Below, piece after piece: positions 1-9,515 of a stretch of 32,703 nt of DNA. Positions within the stretch are counted from its first letter, which is position 1, and each line of letters opens with the position of its first letter. The translations under genes were made by a program, and so were the position numbers. Below the pieces are notes generated by a model. It worked only from the letters and a program-made list of their open reading frames with translations. It ran no database searches and had not been told where the DNA came from. Source of the DNA: Bordetella parapertussis (lineage in GTDB: Bacteria > Pseudomonadota > Gammaproteobacteria > Burkholderiales > Casimicrobiaceae); the NCBI GenBank assembly GCA_943331295.2, contig CALQLA020000054.1, positions 1 through 32,703 of the forward strand, read 5' to 3'.

Positions 1-1392
1 CGCGCCTACGGCGCCGTCGGCGGCTTTGCCCACCTCGCCACGCTGGTGAACCGCCTGAAGGCCTCGCGCCCGGGCGCGCTGCTGCTGGACGGCGGCGACA
101 CCTGGCAGGGCTCGGCGACGGCGCTGTGGACGAAGGGCCAGGACATGGTCGACGCCTGCCGGCAGCTTCGCGTCGACGTGATGACCGGCCACTGGGAGTT
201 CACGCTGGGCGCGGCGCGGGTGAAGGAAATCGTCGACCGCGATTTCGCGGGGCGCGTCGATTTCGTCGCGCAGAACGTGAAGACCGCCGATTTCGGCGAC
301 CCGGTGTTCCCGGCCTACGTGATCCGCGAGGTCAACGGCGTGCCGGTCGCGATCATCGGGCAGGCGTTTCCGTACACGCCGGTCGCGAACCCGCGCTACT
401 TCGTGCCCGACTGGACGTTCGGCATCCAGGAAGAGAGCCTGCAGAAGGTTGTCGCCGAAGCCCGCGCACGGGGCGCGCTGGCCGTGGTCCTGCTGTCGCA
501 CAACGGCATGGACGTCGACCTGAAGCTCGCGACGCGCGTCACGGGCATCGACGTGATCCTCGGCGGGCACACGCACGACGGCGTGCCGGCGCCCACGGTG
601 GTCGCCAACGCCGGCGGCCGCACGCTCGTCACCAACGCCGGCAGCAACGGCAAGTTCCTCGCGGTGGTGGACCTCGACGTCCGCGACGGCAAGGTCGCCG
701 ACGTCCGCTACCGGCTGCTGCCGGTGTTCGCCAACCTGCTGCCGGCCGACCCGGCGATGGCGGCGCTGATCGCGAAGTACCGTGCCCCGTTCGCCGACCG
801 GCTGGGCGAGAAGCTGGCGGTCACCGAAGGGCTCCTCTATCGCCGCGGCAACTTCAACGGCACCGCCGACCAGCTGATCCTCGACGGCCTGATGGCGGAA
901 AAGAACGCCGAGATCGCGTTCTCGCCGGGTTTCCGCTGGGGGACCTCGCTGCTGCCCGGGCAGGCGATCACGTACGAGCACCTGCTCGACCAGACGGCGA
1001 TCACCTACCCGTACGTCACCGTCAGCGAGCTCACCGGCGAGAACATCAGGACGATCCTCGAGGACGTCGCCGACAACCTGTTCAATCCCGATCCGTACTA
1101 CCAGCAGGGCGGCGACATGGTCCGCGTCGGCGGCCTGCAGTACGCGATCGCGCCGAACGCGGCGATGGGCAGCCGGATCACCGCGATGACGCTCCGCGGC
1201 AAGCCGCTCGACGCGGCGAAGAAGTACAAGGTCGCGGGCTGGGCGCCGGTGTCGGAGGAAGCGCGCGCAGCCGGCGGCGAGCCCGTCTGGGACCTGATGG
1301 CGCGCTGGCTGCGCGCACAGAAGACCGTCGCGCCGCGCGCGGTCAACGTACCGAAAGTCGAGGGAGCCGCCGGCAATCCCGGCATGGCCTGA
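1..1392 (+). CDS. soxB: SoxB thiosulfohydrolase, 5'-truncated by the window edge
   Basis: SoxB is the periplasmic dimanganese hydrolase of the Sox system; it releases sulfate from the sulfonated SoxY cysteine. The reading frame is open from base 1, so about 463 residues of a family that usually has about 560-570 are present; the signal peptide and first metal-binding segment lie outside the window. Visible family signatures are GGDTWQG (nt 91-111), the GHWEFT block (nt 187-204) that replaces the GNHEFD motif of related 5'-nucleotidases, LLSHNGMD, and GGHTHDG (nt 562-582), which carries metal-ligand histidines. The C-terminal 5'-nucleotidase domain is complete and ends with TGA. The next gene is convergent and ends 24 bp away. 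soxXYZA sits at the opposite edge on the same strand, so this may be the last gene of that operon. Identity is near certain. Confidence 0.95.
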   Translation, partial: RAYGAVGGFAHLATLVNRLKASRPGALLLDGGDTWQGSATALWTKGQDMVDACRQLRVDVMTGHWEFTLGAARVKEIVDRDFAGRVDFVAQNVKTADFGDPVFPAYVIREVNGVPVAIIGQAFPYTPVANPRYFVPDWTFGIQEESLQKVVAEARARGALAVVLLSHNGMDVDLKLATRVTGIDVILGGHTHDGVPAPTVVANAGGRTLVTNAGSNGKFLAVVDLDVRDGKVADVRYRLLPVFANLLPADPAMAALIAKYRAPFADRLGEKLAVTEGLLYRRGNFNGTADQLILDGLMAEKNAEIAFSPGFRWGTSLLPGQAITYEHLLDQTAITYPYVTVSELTGENIRTILEDVADNLFNPDPYYQQGGDMVRVGGLQYAIAPNAAMGSRITAMTLRGKPLDAAKKYKVAGWAPVSEEARAAGGEPVWDLMARWLRAQKTVAPRAVNVPKVEGAAGNPGMA

Positions 1393-1415
1393 CGCCGGTC
1401 GGCGCCCGTGCCGCG

Positions 1416-2219
1416 TCACTCCGGGCGGGGCGCCGCCTTCGCCCGCAGCTGCGCGGTGATCGCGACGAGGCGGGCGGGCGTCATCTGGCGCAGGATCGCG
1501 TCCTTTGACGGCAGCAGCACGCGCGCCATCGACCACGGCTTCGCCCCGGACGCCGGCGCCAGCCGGCCTTCGTACTTCGTGGCGAAGCGGGTGCGATAGG
1601 TCTCCCAACCCGACCCGAAGTCGCCGCCGGACTCGTGGATCACCGCGATCTCGGCGGTGATGCCGACGCGCCATCCGGCCAGGCAGGCCGTGCAGCTGAA
1701 GTCGACGTCGTAGCCGTGGAAGCCGTCGAAGGTCGCCGCGTCGAAGGCGATCGCCTGCAGCACCGGCCGGCGCACGGCGAAGAGCATCCCGTCGATCGCC
1801 TGCAGGCCCGGCGTGATGGCCGCGTCGACCCCGTACACGTGGACGTAGTAGCCCGGGCCGTTGCGGCTGGGCATGCTCATCCAGCCGTGCAGCCACGGGT
1901 GGCCGGCGGTGGGCCAGAACGCGTCGACCAGCCGCGACGTGCCGACGATGCCGATCACGTCGAGCGCCGCCGCGGCGCGGGTCAGCGCGCCGGGCATGCC
2001 GGTCGACGCGATGTCGATGTCGTCGTGGCTGAACACGACGATGTCGCCGGTGGCGCGCGCCGCGGCGCGGTTGTAGGCCTCCGCCAGCGAGCGGGCGTCG
2101 TGGATGCCGATGATCTCGAACGCGGTACCGGCGAACAGCGCGCGGTAGAGCGCCGTGACCCGCGCGTACCTGGCGGCGTCGATGCTGCAGATGACGATCG
2201 AGAACGAAGCGCCCGACAC
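1416..2219 (-). CDS. Glycosyltransferase-like protein (GT2 / Glyco_tranf_2_5 type)
   Basis: A 267-residue protein without a signal peptide or membrane segment, probably a cytoplasmic GT-A-fold glycosyltransferase. Near the N-terminus SIVICSID resembles the nucleotide-sugar-binding strand; HDD at residues 65-67 fits the metal-binding acidic motif; FHGYDVDFS at 167-175 matches the conserved acceptor-side block of this subfamily. Donor and acceptor cannot be told from sequence. The start chosen is GTG at 2219, preceded by a weak AAGG ribosome site; the gene begins 15 bp after the tyrS stop, so it is probably transcribed with tyrS. It converges on soxB. The family assignment is fairly sure, the function is not. 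Confidence 0.75.
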   Translation of the reverse strand: MSGASFSIVICSIDAARYARVTALYRALFAGTAFEIIGIHDARSLAEAYNRAAARATGDIVVFSHDDIDIASTGMPGALTRAAAALDVIGIVGTSRLVDAFWPTAGHPWLHGWMSMPSRNGPGYYVHVYGVDAAITPGLQAIDGMLFAVRRPVLQAIAFDAATFDGFHGYDVDFSCTACLAGWRVGITAEIAVIHESGGDFGSGWETYRTRFATKYEGRLAPASGAKPWSMARVLLPSKDAILRQMTPARLVAITAQLRAKAAPRPE

Positions 2220-2234
2220 TGCCTTGCCCGCCCG

Positions 2235-3437
2235 TCAGGCGATGGTGACGCGGGCGAACCTGCGCTTGCCGGCCTGGACGACGACGGTGGCGCCGGCGGG
2301 GATCACCAGCGCCCTGTCGACGACCACGTCGCCGTCCACCTTCAGCCCACGCTGGGCGATGAGGCGCAGCGCCTCCGACGTCGAGTCGACGAGGCCCGCC
2401 TGCTTCACCAGTTGGGCGATCGGCAGCCCGGCGCCGGCCGTGTGCAGCGCGACGTCGGGCATGTCCTCGGGCGCGGCGCCCTGGCGGAAGCGGGCGTCGA
2501 ACTCGGACAGCGCGTGCTCGGCCGCGGCGGCCGAGTGGAAGCGGGCGACGATCTCCTGGCCCAGCATCACCTTGGCCTCGCGCGGGTTGCGCCCCGCGGC
2601 GCACTCGCGCTTCAGCGCCGCGACCTCGTCGAGCGGGCGGAAGGAAAGAAGCTCGTAGTAGCGCCACATCAGGTCGTCGGAGATCGACATCAGCTTGCCG
2701 AACATGTCGTTCGGGGCGTCCGTGATGCCGACGTAGTTGTCGAGCGACTTCGACATCTTGTTGACGCCGTCGAGGCCCTCGAGCAGCGGCAGCGTCAGGA
2801 TGCACTGCGGCTCCTGCCCGTAGTGCCGCTGCAGCTCGCGGCCGACCAGCAGGTTGAACTTCTGGTCGGTGCCGCCCAGCTCGACGTCGGACTTGAGCGC
2901 CACCGAGTCGTAGCCCTGCGCGAGCGGATACAGGAACTCGTGGATCGCGATCGGCTGCCCGTTCTGGTAGCGCTTGGCGAAGTCGTCGCGCTCCAGCATC
3001 CGCGCCACCGTGTAGTGCGCGGCGAGCTTGATCATGCCGTCGGCGCCGAGCGGAGACAGCCACGTGGAGTTGAACGCCACCTCGGTCCTGTCGCGGTCGA
3101 GGATCAGGAACACCTGGTCGGTGTAGGTCTTGGCGTTGGCCGCGATTTCCTCGCGCGACAGCGCCGGCCGCGTCACGTTGCGCCCGGTCGGGTCGCCGAT
3201 GAGCCCGGTGAAGTCGCCGATCAGGAATGTGATGTGGTGGCCCAGGTCCTGCAGCTGGCGCAGCTTGTTGAACTGCACGGTGTGGCCGAGGTGCAGGTCG
3301 GGGCGCGTCGGGTCGAAGCCCTCCTTGATGCGCAGCGGTTGGCCGCGCTCGAGCTTCTTCACGAGTTCCGACTCGACGAGCAGTTCGTCGGCGCCGCGCT
3401 TGAAGACGGCGAGGTGGTGGGGGATGTCAAACGGCAT
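2235..3437 (-). CDS. tyrS: Tyrosyl-tRNA synthetase
   Basis: Charges tRNA-Tyr with tyrosine in the cytoplasm. The 400-residue length fits bacterial TyrRS. The class I signatures are HLGH at residues 49-52 (the HIGH motif) and KMSKS at 227-231. The segment after about residue 335 ([17 protein letters not shown]) is the C-terminal S4 RNA-binding domain. The motif spacing and HLGH form suggest the TyrZ-like branch found in many proteobacteria. It is divergent from the M23 peptidase gene, an arrangement common in betaproteobacteria, and the glycosyltransferase gene follows directly downstream. The ATG at 3437 gives the normal N-terminus. Confidence 0.97.
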   Translation of the reverse strand: MPFDIPHHLAVFKRGADELLVESELVKKLERGQPLRIKEGFDPTRPDLHLGHTVQFNKLRQLQDLGHHITFLIGDFTGLIGDPTGRNVTRPALSREEIAANAKTYTDQVFLILDRDRTEVAFNSTWLSPLGADGMIKLAAHYTVARMLERDDFAKRYQNGQPIAIHEFLYPLAQGYDSVALKSDVELGGTDQKFNLLVGRELQRHYGQEPQCILTLPLLEGLDGVNKMSKSLDNYVGITDAPNDMFGKLMSISDDLMWRYYELLSFRPLDEVAALKRECAAGRNPREAKVMLGQEIVARFHSAAAAEHALSEFDARFRQGAAPEDMPDVALHTAGAGLPIAQLVKQAGLVDSTSEALRLIAQRGLKVDGDVVVDRALVIPAGATVVVQAGKRRFARVTIA

Positions 3438-3540
3438 GGCGGTTCGGTCTGGTTGGCGGGAACGGCGGCCTGGGGGCGTGGACCGCGGGCGGCGGTTCCC
3501 TGGGGGCGCAGCCGCCCAAGGGGGGGACGCGATAGTTTGG

Positions 3541-3601
3541 TAGAATCGCAGCTTCGCACCCTTTCTGGATGGCGATGGCTGCAGTCGACCCCCGGATTCT
3601 A
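3541..3601. promoter_or_regulatory. Candidate divergent -10 elements between tyrS and the M23 peptidase gene
   Basis: TAGAAT occurs on the plus strand at 3541-3546, 22 bp before the M23 start, and on the minus strand at 3601-3596, upstream of tyrS. Both resemble the sigma-70 -10 box (TATAAT). Neither has a convincing -35 box. If the minus-strand box is used, the tyrS promoter lies inside the first codons of the peptidase gene. This is inference from motif matching only. Confidence 0.3.
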
Positions 3602-4927
3602 GCGCAAAGCGCGCGCCGTCCCTCGCCCCCCGTCACGGGGCGCTGGTCCGGCTGGCATGCGCTGGCCGTGGCTGTGCTCGGCCTGTCCGGCGTCGCGGCC
3701 TACGGCCTTGCCCCGGACACGACGCTCGAGGTCATTCCGGTACGGACGATACTGCGCGACCTGCCCAATCCCGTCGGTGCGTTGCCGCACGCAGCGGCCG
3801 CCGCGCCGGCGGACCCGCTGTACTGGCGCGAGGAGCGGATCCGGCGCGGCGACACCATCGGCAGCGTGTTCGCGCGGATGGGCGTCGACGACCCCGAAGC
3901 CATGGCCTGGCTGCGCGCCGATCCGGGCGCGCGGGCCCTCTACCAGCTGCGCCCCGGTCGCCCGCTGCGCGTCCAGACCGACGCCGCCGGCCGGCTCGCC
4001 TCGCTGCGCTTTCTCACCGCCGGTGGCGACATGCTCGCGATCGACCGCCGCGACGACCGGTTCGTCGCCGCCGCGCGGCCCGCGCCGGTCGAGGTGCGCT
4101 GGGAGATGGCGGCCGGCACGATCGAGTCGTCGCTGTTCTCGGCTGCGGACGAGGCCGGGTTGCCGGATTCGGTTACGCTGCAGCTCGCCGACGTCTTTGC
4201 CGGCGACGTCGATTTCCTGCGCGACCTGCGCCGCGGCGACCGCTTCTCGGTGGTCTACGAGGTCCGCTACGTCGACGGCGAGGCGGTCGGCGCGGGGCGC
4301 ATCGTCGCCGCCGAGTTCGTCAACCGCGGCATCGAGACGCGGGCCTACCTGTGGCGCGACGCGGCCGGCGCCGAAGCGTACTACGCCGAGGACGGCGCAG
4401 CGCGGCGCAAGGCCTTCCTCCGGTCGCCGATGGAATTCAGCCGGATCTCGTCCGGCTTCTCGCTCGCGCGGCTGCACCCGATCATGCAGACCTGGCGCGC
4501 GCACAAGGGCGTCGATTACTCGGCGCCCGTGGGCACCCCGGTCCACGTCACGGGCAACGGCAAGATCATCTACGCCGGCGTGCAGAACGGGTACGGCAAC
4601 GTGATCCAGGTCCAGCACCAGGGCGTCTACACCACGCTGTACGCGCACCTGTCGCGCATCGCGCCGCAGGTCCGGCCGGGCGCGCGCGTCGCGCAGGGCG
4701 AGGTGATCGGCTACGTCGGGCAGACCGGCTGGGCTACCGGGCCGCACCTGCACTACGAGTTCCACGTCGGCTACGAGCAGCGCGACCCGGTCACGCTGGC
4801 GCTGCCGAACGGGGAACCGCTGTCGCCCGCGGACCGGCGCGTGTTCGCCGAGCGCATCGTGCCGATGAACAACCAGCTCATGCTCGCCCGCTCCTACGGC
4901 GGATCGCCGCTCGCGTTCGCCGAGTAG
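3569..4927 (+). CDS. M23-family peptidoglycan DD-metalloendopeptidase, membrane anchored
   Basis: A 452-residue envelope protein expected to cleave peptidoglycan cross-links in the periplasm, or to activate amidases if inactive. One hydrophobic segment at residues 29-46 anchors it. Residues 90-130 ([15 protein letters not shown]) form an OapA/LysM-like region. The C-terminal LytM/M23 domain runs from about residue 285: HKGVD (H312, D316) and HLH (393-395) supply the zinc ligands and catalytic histidine, so the enzyme looks active. It is followed 25 bp later by anmK, which recycles anhydro-MurNAc, giving a cell-wall turnover pair. The ATG at 3569 is taken; a second ATG two codons on is also possible. 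Confidence 0.92.
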   Translation: MAMAAVDPRILAQSARRPSPPVTGRWSGWHALAVAVLGLSGVAAYGLAPDTTLEVIPVRTILRDLPNPVGALPHAAAAAPADPLYWREERIRRGDTIGSVFARMGVDDPEAMAWLRADPGARALYQLRPGRPLRVQTDAAGRLASLRFLTAGGDMLAIDRRDDRFVAAARPAPVEVRWEMAAGTIESSLFSAADEAGLPDSVTLQLADVFAGDVDFLRDLRRGDRFSVVYEVRYVDGEAVGAGRIVAAEFVNRGIETRAYLWRDAAGAEAYYAEDGAARRKAFLRSPMEFSRISSGFSLARLHPIMQTWRAHKGVDYSAPVGTPVHVTGNGKIIYAGVQNGYGNVIQVQHQGVYTTLYAHLSRIAPQVRPGARVAQGEVIGYVGQTGWATGPHLHYEFHVGYEQRDPVTLALPNGEPLSPADRRVFAERIVPMNNQLMLARSYGGSPLAFAE

Positions 4928-4952
4928 CGCGACCGCCGGAGGGCAGCCACGC

Positions 4953-6071
4953 ATGCCTCGCGACCTCTGCGTCGGCGTGATGTCCGGCACGAGCCTCGAC
5001 GGCGTCGACGCCGTTGTCGCGTCCTTCGACGACGGTGCGTGCGCCGTGGCGGGTGCCGCGCACCGGCCGTTCGCGCCGGCGCTGCGCGCCGAGCTCCTCG
5101 CGCTGCAGGCCCCCGGCCACGACGAACTCGCGCGGGCCGCGCGCGCGGCCAACGTCCTGGCCGACCTCTACGCGGAGGCGATCGGTGCCGCGCTTGTCCA
5201 TGCCGGCGTCGCCGCCGCCGATGTTCTGGCTGCCGGCGTCCACGGCCAGACGCTGCGCCACCGCCCGGCGGAAGGCTGGACGCTGCAGATCAACAACGCC
5301 GCGCGGGTGGCCGAGCGCTCGGGCTTGACCGTGGTCGCAGATTTTCGTGCCCGCGACGTGGCCGCCGGCGGCGAGGGCGCGCCGCTGGTGCCCGCGTTCC
5401 ACGCCGCGCTGTTCGCCCGCCCGGGCCGGCATCGCGCGATCGTCAACATCGGCGGCATCGCGAACCTCACCGAACTGCCGCCGGCCGGCGCGGCGGTGCG
5501 CGGCTTCGACACCGGGCCCGGCAATGTCTTCCTCGACCTCTGGTGCATGCAGCACCGGGGGACGCCGTTCGACCGCGACGGCGCATGGGCGCGGACCGGC
5601 CGCGTCGATGCCGCGCTGCTGGACCTCCTTTCGGCGGAACCCTATTTCGCGCTGCCGCCGCCCAAGAGCACCGGCCGCGACCTGTTCGATCCTGCCTGGC
5701 TCGACGCACGGCTCGACGCCCACGCCGCCCGCTCCGGCCGGCGGACGGCGCCGGCGGACGTGCAGGCGACGCTGCTCGCGCTGACCGTCCACGGCATCGC
5801 CGGCGCCATCCATGCGCATGCGCCCGGGGCCACCGAGGTCCTGGTCTGCGGCGGCGGCGCCAACAACGCCGCGCTGATGGCGGCGCTCGCCGGCGCGCTC
5901 GCGCCGCGCGTCGTCGCGACCACCGCCGCCGAGGGCGTCGCGGTCGAGCACGTCGAGGCGCTCGCGTTTGCCTGGCTCGCCCGCGAGGCGCTCGCTGGCC
6001 GGCCGGGCAACCTGCCGGCGGTCACGGGCGCGGCCGGGCCGCGCGTGCTGGGCGCGATCTATCCGCGGTGA
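4953..6071 (+). CDS. anmK: Anhydro-N-acetylmuramic acid kinase
   Basis: Converts 1,6-anhydro-MurNAc, released during wall turnover, to MurNAc-6-phosphate with ATP, feeding cytoplasmic peptidoglycan recycling. The 372-residue length and N-terminal MSGTSLDGVD (residues 10-19) are diagnostic of the family. NIGGIANLT and DTGPGN in the middle and VCGGGANN near the C-terminus are the expected ASKHA-fold nucleotide-binding blocks. The start is set by GGAGGG at 4938-4943. It lies directly behind the M23 peptidase and is probably cotranscribed with it. Confidence 0.97.
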   Translation: MPRDLCVGVMSGTSLDGVDAVVASFDDGACAVAGAAHRPFAPALRAELLALQAPGHDELARAARAANVLADLYAEAIGAALVHAGVAAADVLAAGVHGQTLRHRPAEGWTLQINNAARVAERSGLTVVADFRARDVAAGGEGAPLVPAFHAALFARPGRHRAIVNIGGIANLTELPPAGAAVRGFDTGPGNVFLDLWCMQHRGTPFDRDGAWARTGRVDAALLDLLSAEPYFALPPPKSTGRDLFDPAWLDARLDAHAARSGRRTAPADVQATLLALTVHGIAGAIHAHAPGATEVLVCGGGANNAALMAALAGALAPRVVATTAAEGVAVEHVEALAFAWLAREALAGRPGNLPAVTGAAGPRVLGAIYPR

Positions 6072-6136
6072 CCGCCGACGGCGCATTATGATGGGTGCCG
6101 CCGGGTCACCGGCGCGGTGAACCAGGAAGCAGTGCC

Positions 6137-8572
6137 GTGCCCACCCCAGTCCCTTCTCCCCGCCCCGACCCCGCCGCGCCCCGGCGCGGGATTCGTCCGG
6201 GCGCGCCTGCGCTGCGCCTGTGGCCTCGAGCCGTCTTGCTCCTGGTCGCGGCCGTGTTCGCCGCCGGCGCAGGCGGCCAGATACCCGGCCTGCCGAAACT
6301 GACGGAAGACGCGAAGCCGGAGGAGACCAGGGCGGCACCTCCTCCGGAAACCCTCGAGCAGGCGAGGGCGCGGCTCAACGCGCAGCTCGACGAAGCGCGC
6401 GCGCTGCGGGACCGGCTTGACGGCGATGCGGCGGCGAGCGTCCCCGACGGAGCGACTGCCGAGGAAGTGTCGGCGGCGCGCCAGGCGGTCGGCACGTTCG
6501 TGTTCGCGCTCGAAGGGCAGGTCCGGGCCCTCAATGAAATCGACGCTGCGCGAAAGGCTCGCGCGGACGCCGAGGCCGCGAACCGGCAGTGGACGGGTTT
6601 TCCCGAAAAGCCGCCTTATTCGGTGGTCCAGTCCGAGGCGTCGCGCGAGGAGGTCGAGTCGCTGCGCACCAAGATCCGCGCCCTGGAAACCGGGCAATCG
6701 ATCGGCGAGCGCGAGCTCGAGCGGTTCCAGGCCGACGCCAAGCGTGCCGAGGCGGCGTCGCGGCTGGCGCGCGAAACGGCAGCCAGCACCATCGGGGCCC
6801 CTGCCGTCCTGGCCAACTGGCGCGTCGAGATGGCGCAGCTCAATGCGCGGTCGGCGGCCGCGCTGGCGGTGATGACGCAGGCCCATCTCGACACGTCGCG
6901 CGAACGGATCGCGGCCGAGCGCGAGCGCCTGGCGCTGGCCCAGCGCAAGCTCGACATCCTGCTCGCCAATACGAGCTTCAACGCCGCCGACCTCGAACGG
7001 GTGCGCCAGGTCGAGCGCGATCGCGCGGCGCAGATCGAGCGCGACCAGGCCGACGCGACGAAGCGAGCGATCGCGGCTTCGCGCGAGGCGGAGCAGGCGG
7101 CCAAGGCGCTCGAGGCGGTGCGTGCGTCGCCGGTGAAATCCGACGACCGGATCGCCGCGGCCGAGGCGAGGGTGCGCGCCGCCGACGCCGCGGTGGTCAC
7201 GTCGCGATTCGAGACGGACGTCCTGCAGGGCCTTTCGAGCGTCGCGCGGGCGGCGCCCGACATGTGGGCCATGCTGTTCGAAGCGCTGACCGGCACCGAC
7301 GCTAACAAGCGGCGGGACGCCGCCGCGCGCCTGCGCTCGGTCCAGGATCGCCTCAAGCCCTGGCGGGAATATGCGAACAGCCAGACCGAGATCATCCGCT
7401 CGGTTCAACTCGAGCAGGCGGTGCGGGTGGCGCAGGCCGAGGCCGGAACCGACGTGATGAAGTACGAGCGCGCGATCCAGGATTCGCTGCGGCAGCGTGC
7501 AGCCAGCGCCGCGCTGCTGGGAGAGAGCGCAGCCCGGATCGAACGCGCCATCGCGCGCTGGCTGGCGGACATCGCCGCGAAGGACGCCGCGCAACCGTGG
7601 ACGGGGCGCGCCGCCGGCTACTGGGCGGATGCGGCGGGGTTCACGCGCAAGGCCTGGAACTTCGAGATGTTCGAGGTCGAGGAAACCGTCGTCGCGGACG
7701 GCCAGAAGATCACGGTCTCGCGCGGGGTCACGGTCGGCAAGAGCGTCGGCGCGCTGCTGCTGTTCCTGCTGGGCTACTGTGTGGTCGCCTGGCTCGCACG
7801 CCGGGTCGAGGGTTTCCTCGTCGCGCGGTTCGCGATCGGGCGCGCGCAGGCCCGCACCGTGCGGCGCTGGCTGGTCGCGCTTTCGGCCTTCGCGCTGCTG
7901 ATGGCCACGCTCAACCTGGCGCGGATCCCGATCGCCGTGTTTGCCTTCATGGGCGGCGCGCTCGCGATCGGCATCGGCTTCGGCACGCAGACGATCATCA
8001 AGAACTTCATCAGCGGGATGATCGTGCTGATGGAGCGCCAGGTGCGCGTCGGCGACACGATCGAGGTCGATGGCATGACGGGCGCCGTCACGGAGGTCAA
8101 CCTGCGCTCGTCGACGTTGCGCGGGTTCGACGGCGTCGAGGCGATCATCCCGAACTCCACGCTGCTGGAGCAGCGCGTGACCAACTGGACGCGCAGCGAC
8201 CGCGTCGTGCGGCGGATCGTGAAGGTGGGCGTCGCCTACGGCTCGCCGACGCGCGAGGTCGCGACCATCATGAAGGAATGCGCCGATCGCCACGGCCTGG
8301 TGTTGAAGCAGCCCGAGCCGCTGGTGCTGCTCGAGGACTTCGGCGACAACGCGCTCGTGTTCGGGCTCTACATCTGGATCGACATCCAGCCCGGTGTGAA
8401 CACCTCGCTCGTCATGAGCGACCTCCGCTTCATGCTGGAGAAGCGGCTGGCCGAGGCCGGCATCGAGATGGCCTTCCCGCAGCGCGACCTGCACTTCGAC
8501 GCCGCGCGCCCGCTGCGGATCGAGCTGCAGCGGGCGGCCACGGCGCCGCCGTCGCCCGGCGCCGGCAGCTGA
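6137..8572 (+). CDS. Large mechanosensitive channel of the MscS/MscK type
   Basis: An inner-membrane tension-gated channel that should release solutes during osmotic downshock. The GTG at 6137 is chosen because AGGAAG (6124-6129) precedes it by 7 nt; upstream in-frame starts lack this. The product is 811 residues. A signal-anchor-like hydrophobic stretch lies at about 27-47, followed by a long charged, coiled-coil-rich region (about 80-500) probably in the periplasm. From about residue 531 come two membrane helices, the pore helix with FMGGALAIGIGFGTQ (about 600-620) and the MscS beta and C-terminal cytoplasmic domains (VRVGDTIEVDG, IPNSTLLEQ). The large N-terminal region resembles MscK rather than minimal MscS. 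The gene may be cotranscribed with anmK (65-bp gap). Confidence 0.9.
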   Translation: MPTPVPSPRPDPAAPRRGIRPGAPALRLWPRAVLLLVAAVFAAGAGGQIPGLPKLTEDAKPEETRAAPPPETLEQARARLNAQLDEARALRDRLDGDAAASVPDGATAEEVSAARQAVGTFVFALEGQVRALNEIDAARKARADAEAANRQWTGFPEKPPYSVVQSEASREEVESLRTKIRALETGQSIGERELERFQADAKRAEAASRLARETAASTIGAPAVLANWRVEMAQLNARSAAALAVMTQAHLDTSRERIAAERERLALAQRKLDILLANTSFNAADLERVRQVERDRAAQIERDQADATKRAIAASREAEQAAKALEAVRASPVKSDDRIAAAEARVRAADAAVVTSRFETDVLQGLSSVARAAPDMWAMLFEALTGTDANKRRDAAARLRSVQDRLKPWREYANSQTEIIRSVQLEQAVRVAQAEAGTDVMKYERAIQDSLRQRAASAALLGESAARIERAIARWLADIAAKDAAQPWTGRAAGYWADAAGFTRKAWNFEMFEVEETVVADGQKITVSRGVTVGKSVGALLLFLLGYCVVAWLARRVEGFLVARFAIGRAQARTVRRWLVALSAFALLMATLNLARIPIAVFAFMGGALAIGIGFGTQTIIKNFISGMIVLMERQVRVGDTIEVDGMTGAVTEVNLRSSTLRGFDGVEAIIPNSTLLEQRVTNWTRSDRVVRRIVKVGVAYGSPTREVATIMKECADRHGLVLKQPEPLVLLEDFGDNALVFGLYIWIDIQPGVNTSLVMSDLRFMLEKRLAEAGIEMAFPQRDLHFDAARPLRIELQRAATAPPSPGAGS

Positions 8573-8605
8573 CGGCTTTCGCGACGAGGCCCCCTCGGAA
8601 ATGCA

Positions 8606-8628
8606 GACGGGGCCGCGAGGGCCCCGTC
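8606..8628. terminator. Hairpin between convergent mscS-type gene and erpA
   Basis: A perfect 9-bp stem (GACGGGGCC with GGCCCCGTC) around a 5-nt loop lies between two convergent genes. There is no T-run on either side, so it is either a bidirectional terminator of the GC-rich kind or an RNA 3'-end stabiliser. Confidence 0.5.
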
Positions 8629-8651
8629 GTGGGTACACGGTGACGCGAAGG

Positions 8652-9002
8652 TCAGGCGGAGAACGACGACCCGCAGCCGCAGGTGGTGGTGGCGTTCGGG
8701 TTCTTGATCACGAACTGCGCGCCCTCGAGGCCTTCCTGGTAGTCGATTTCCGCGCCGGCCAGGTATTGATAGCTCATCGGGTCGATCAGCAGCGTGACGC
8801 CGCCCTTGACCAGCGCCGTGTCGTCCTCGTTGGCGACTTCGTCGAACGTGAATCCGTACTGGAACCCGGAGCAGCCGCCGCCGGTGACGAAGACGCGGAG
8901 CTTCAGCTCGTTGTTGCCTTCTTCTTCGATCAGGGCTTTCACCTTATCCACGGCATTGTCGGTGAATACCAGCGGGGAGGGCATCTCGGTCATAGCGTTC
9001 AT
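8652..9002 (-). CDS. erpA: Iron-sulfur cluster insertion protein ErpA (A-type carrier)
   Basis: An A-type carrier that delivers [4Fe-4S] clusters to apo-enzymes. The 116-residue protein has the three conserved cluster cysteines: C44 in GGGCSGF and C108/C110 in TCGCG near the C-terminus. The ATG at 9002 is chosen over an upstream in-frame start because AAGGAG (9013-9008 on the minus strand) lies 5 nt in front of it. It has its own promoter (9058-9029) although the genes upstream on the same strand point the same way. Confidence 0.96.
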   Translation of the reverse strand: MNAMTEMPSPLVFTDNAVDKVKALIEEEGNNELKLRVFVTGGGCSGFQYGFTFDEVANEDDTALVKGGVTLLIDPMSYQYLAGAEIDYQEGLEGAQFVIKNPNATTTCGCGSSFSA

Positions 9003-9028
9003 GGCAACTCCTTGCATTCGATCCGGCA

Positions 9029-9058
9029 ATTATCGGCCTATTCGCCGGTCACGGGCAA
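9029..9058 (-). promoter_or_regulatory. Candidate sigma-70 promoter of erpA
   Basis: On the minus strand TTGCCC (9058-9053) and GATAAT (9034-9029) are separated by 18 bp, about 27 bp before the erpA start codon. The -10 box matches consensus at five of six bases. No IscR-type palindrome was recognised. Confidence 0.5.
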
Positions 9059-9100
9059 CCCTGATCATTAGAGGGCTTTCCGCTGCGGCCGGGCCTGCGG

Positions 9101-9505
9101 TCAATCCCCGGTGCCGCGCTTCAATTCGACCACGGAAGCGGTGCCGGGTTCAGCGTGATTCAACCGGCCCTGCACCACCGCGCCGACGTGCATTTCGATC
9201 GTGCGGTACGACACGTCGCCGGTCACGCGCGCCTTGGCCTGCAGCTCGAGGTGGTCGTTGACGGCGATCGGTCCCGTGATCGTGCCGTTCACGACCACGT
9301 GCGAAACCTTGATCTCGCCGTCGATGCGGGCGTGTTCGCTGATCACGAGCGTGCCCGGCTCGCCGTCGGCGGCGACGACGTTGCCCTTCACGTGGCCGTC
9401 GATGCGCAGGCCGCCGGTGAAGGTGACGTCGCCGTGGACCACGGTGCCGGCGCCGATGAGGCTGTCGATGCGTTTCAGCGGCGAGGTCTTCTTGCGCTCG
9501 AACAT
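9101..9505 (-). CDS. Bactofilin (polymer-forming cytoskeletal protein)
   Basis: A 134-residue bactofilin (DUF583). These proteins form nucleotide-free beta-helical filaments on the inner membrane and place wall-modifying enzymes. The central region has regularly spaced hydrophobic and glycine residues (IGAGTVVHGDV, IDGHVKGNV, ARIDGEIKV, VTGDV) typical of the right-handed beta-helix, flanked by short polar tails. GAGGAG precedes the ATG at 9505. It begins 10 bp after the DUF6776-like gene, so the two share a transcript and perhaps a complex. Confidence 0.93.
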   Translation of the reverse strand: MFERKKTSPLKRIDSLIGAGTVVHGDVTFTGGLRIDGHVKGNVVAADGEPGTLVISEHARIDGEIKVSHVVVNGTITGPIAVNDHLELQAKARVTGDVSYRTIEMHVGAVVQGRLNHAEPGTASVVELKRGTGD

Positions 9506-9515
9506 GGAGGTCTCC

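Noticed and set aside
1635..3602. 655-codon open frame on the plus strand opposite tyrS and the glycosyltransferase gene
   Set aside because: It is antisense to two clearly recognisable genes and its translation is the Arg/Val/Asp-rich low-complexity type expected of a GC-rich shadow frame.
6086..8638. 850-codon open frame opposite the MscS-type channel
   Set aside because: Antisense to a well-supported channel gene; Arg/His-rich translation with no domain.
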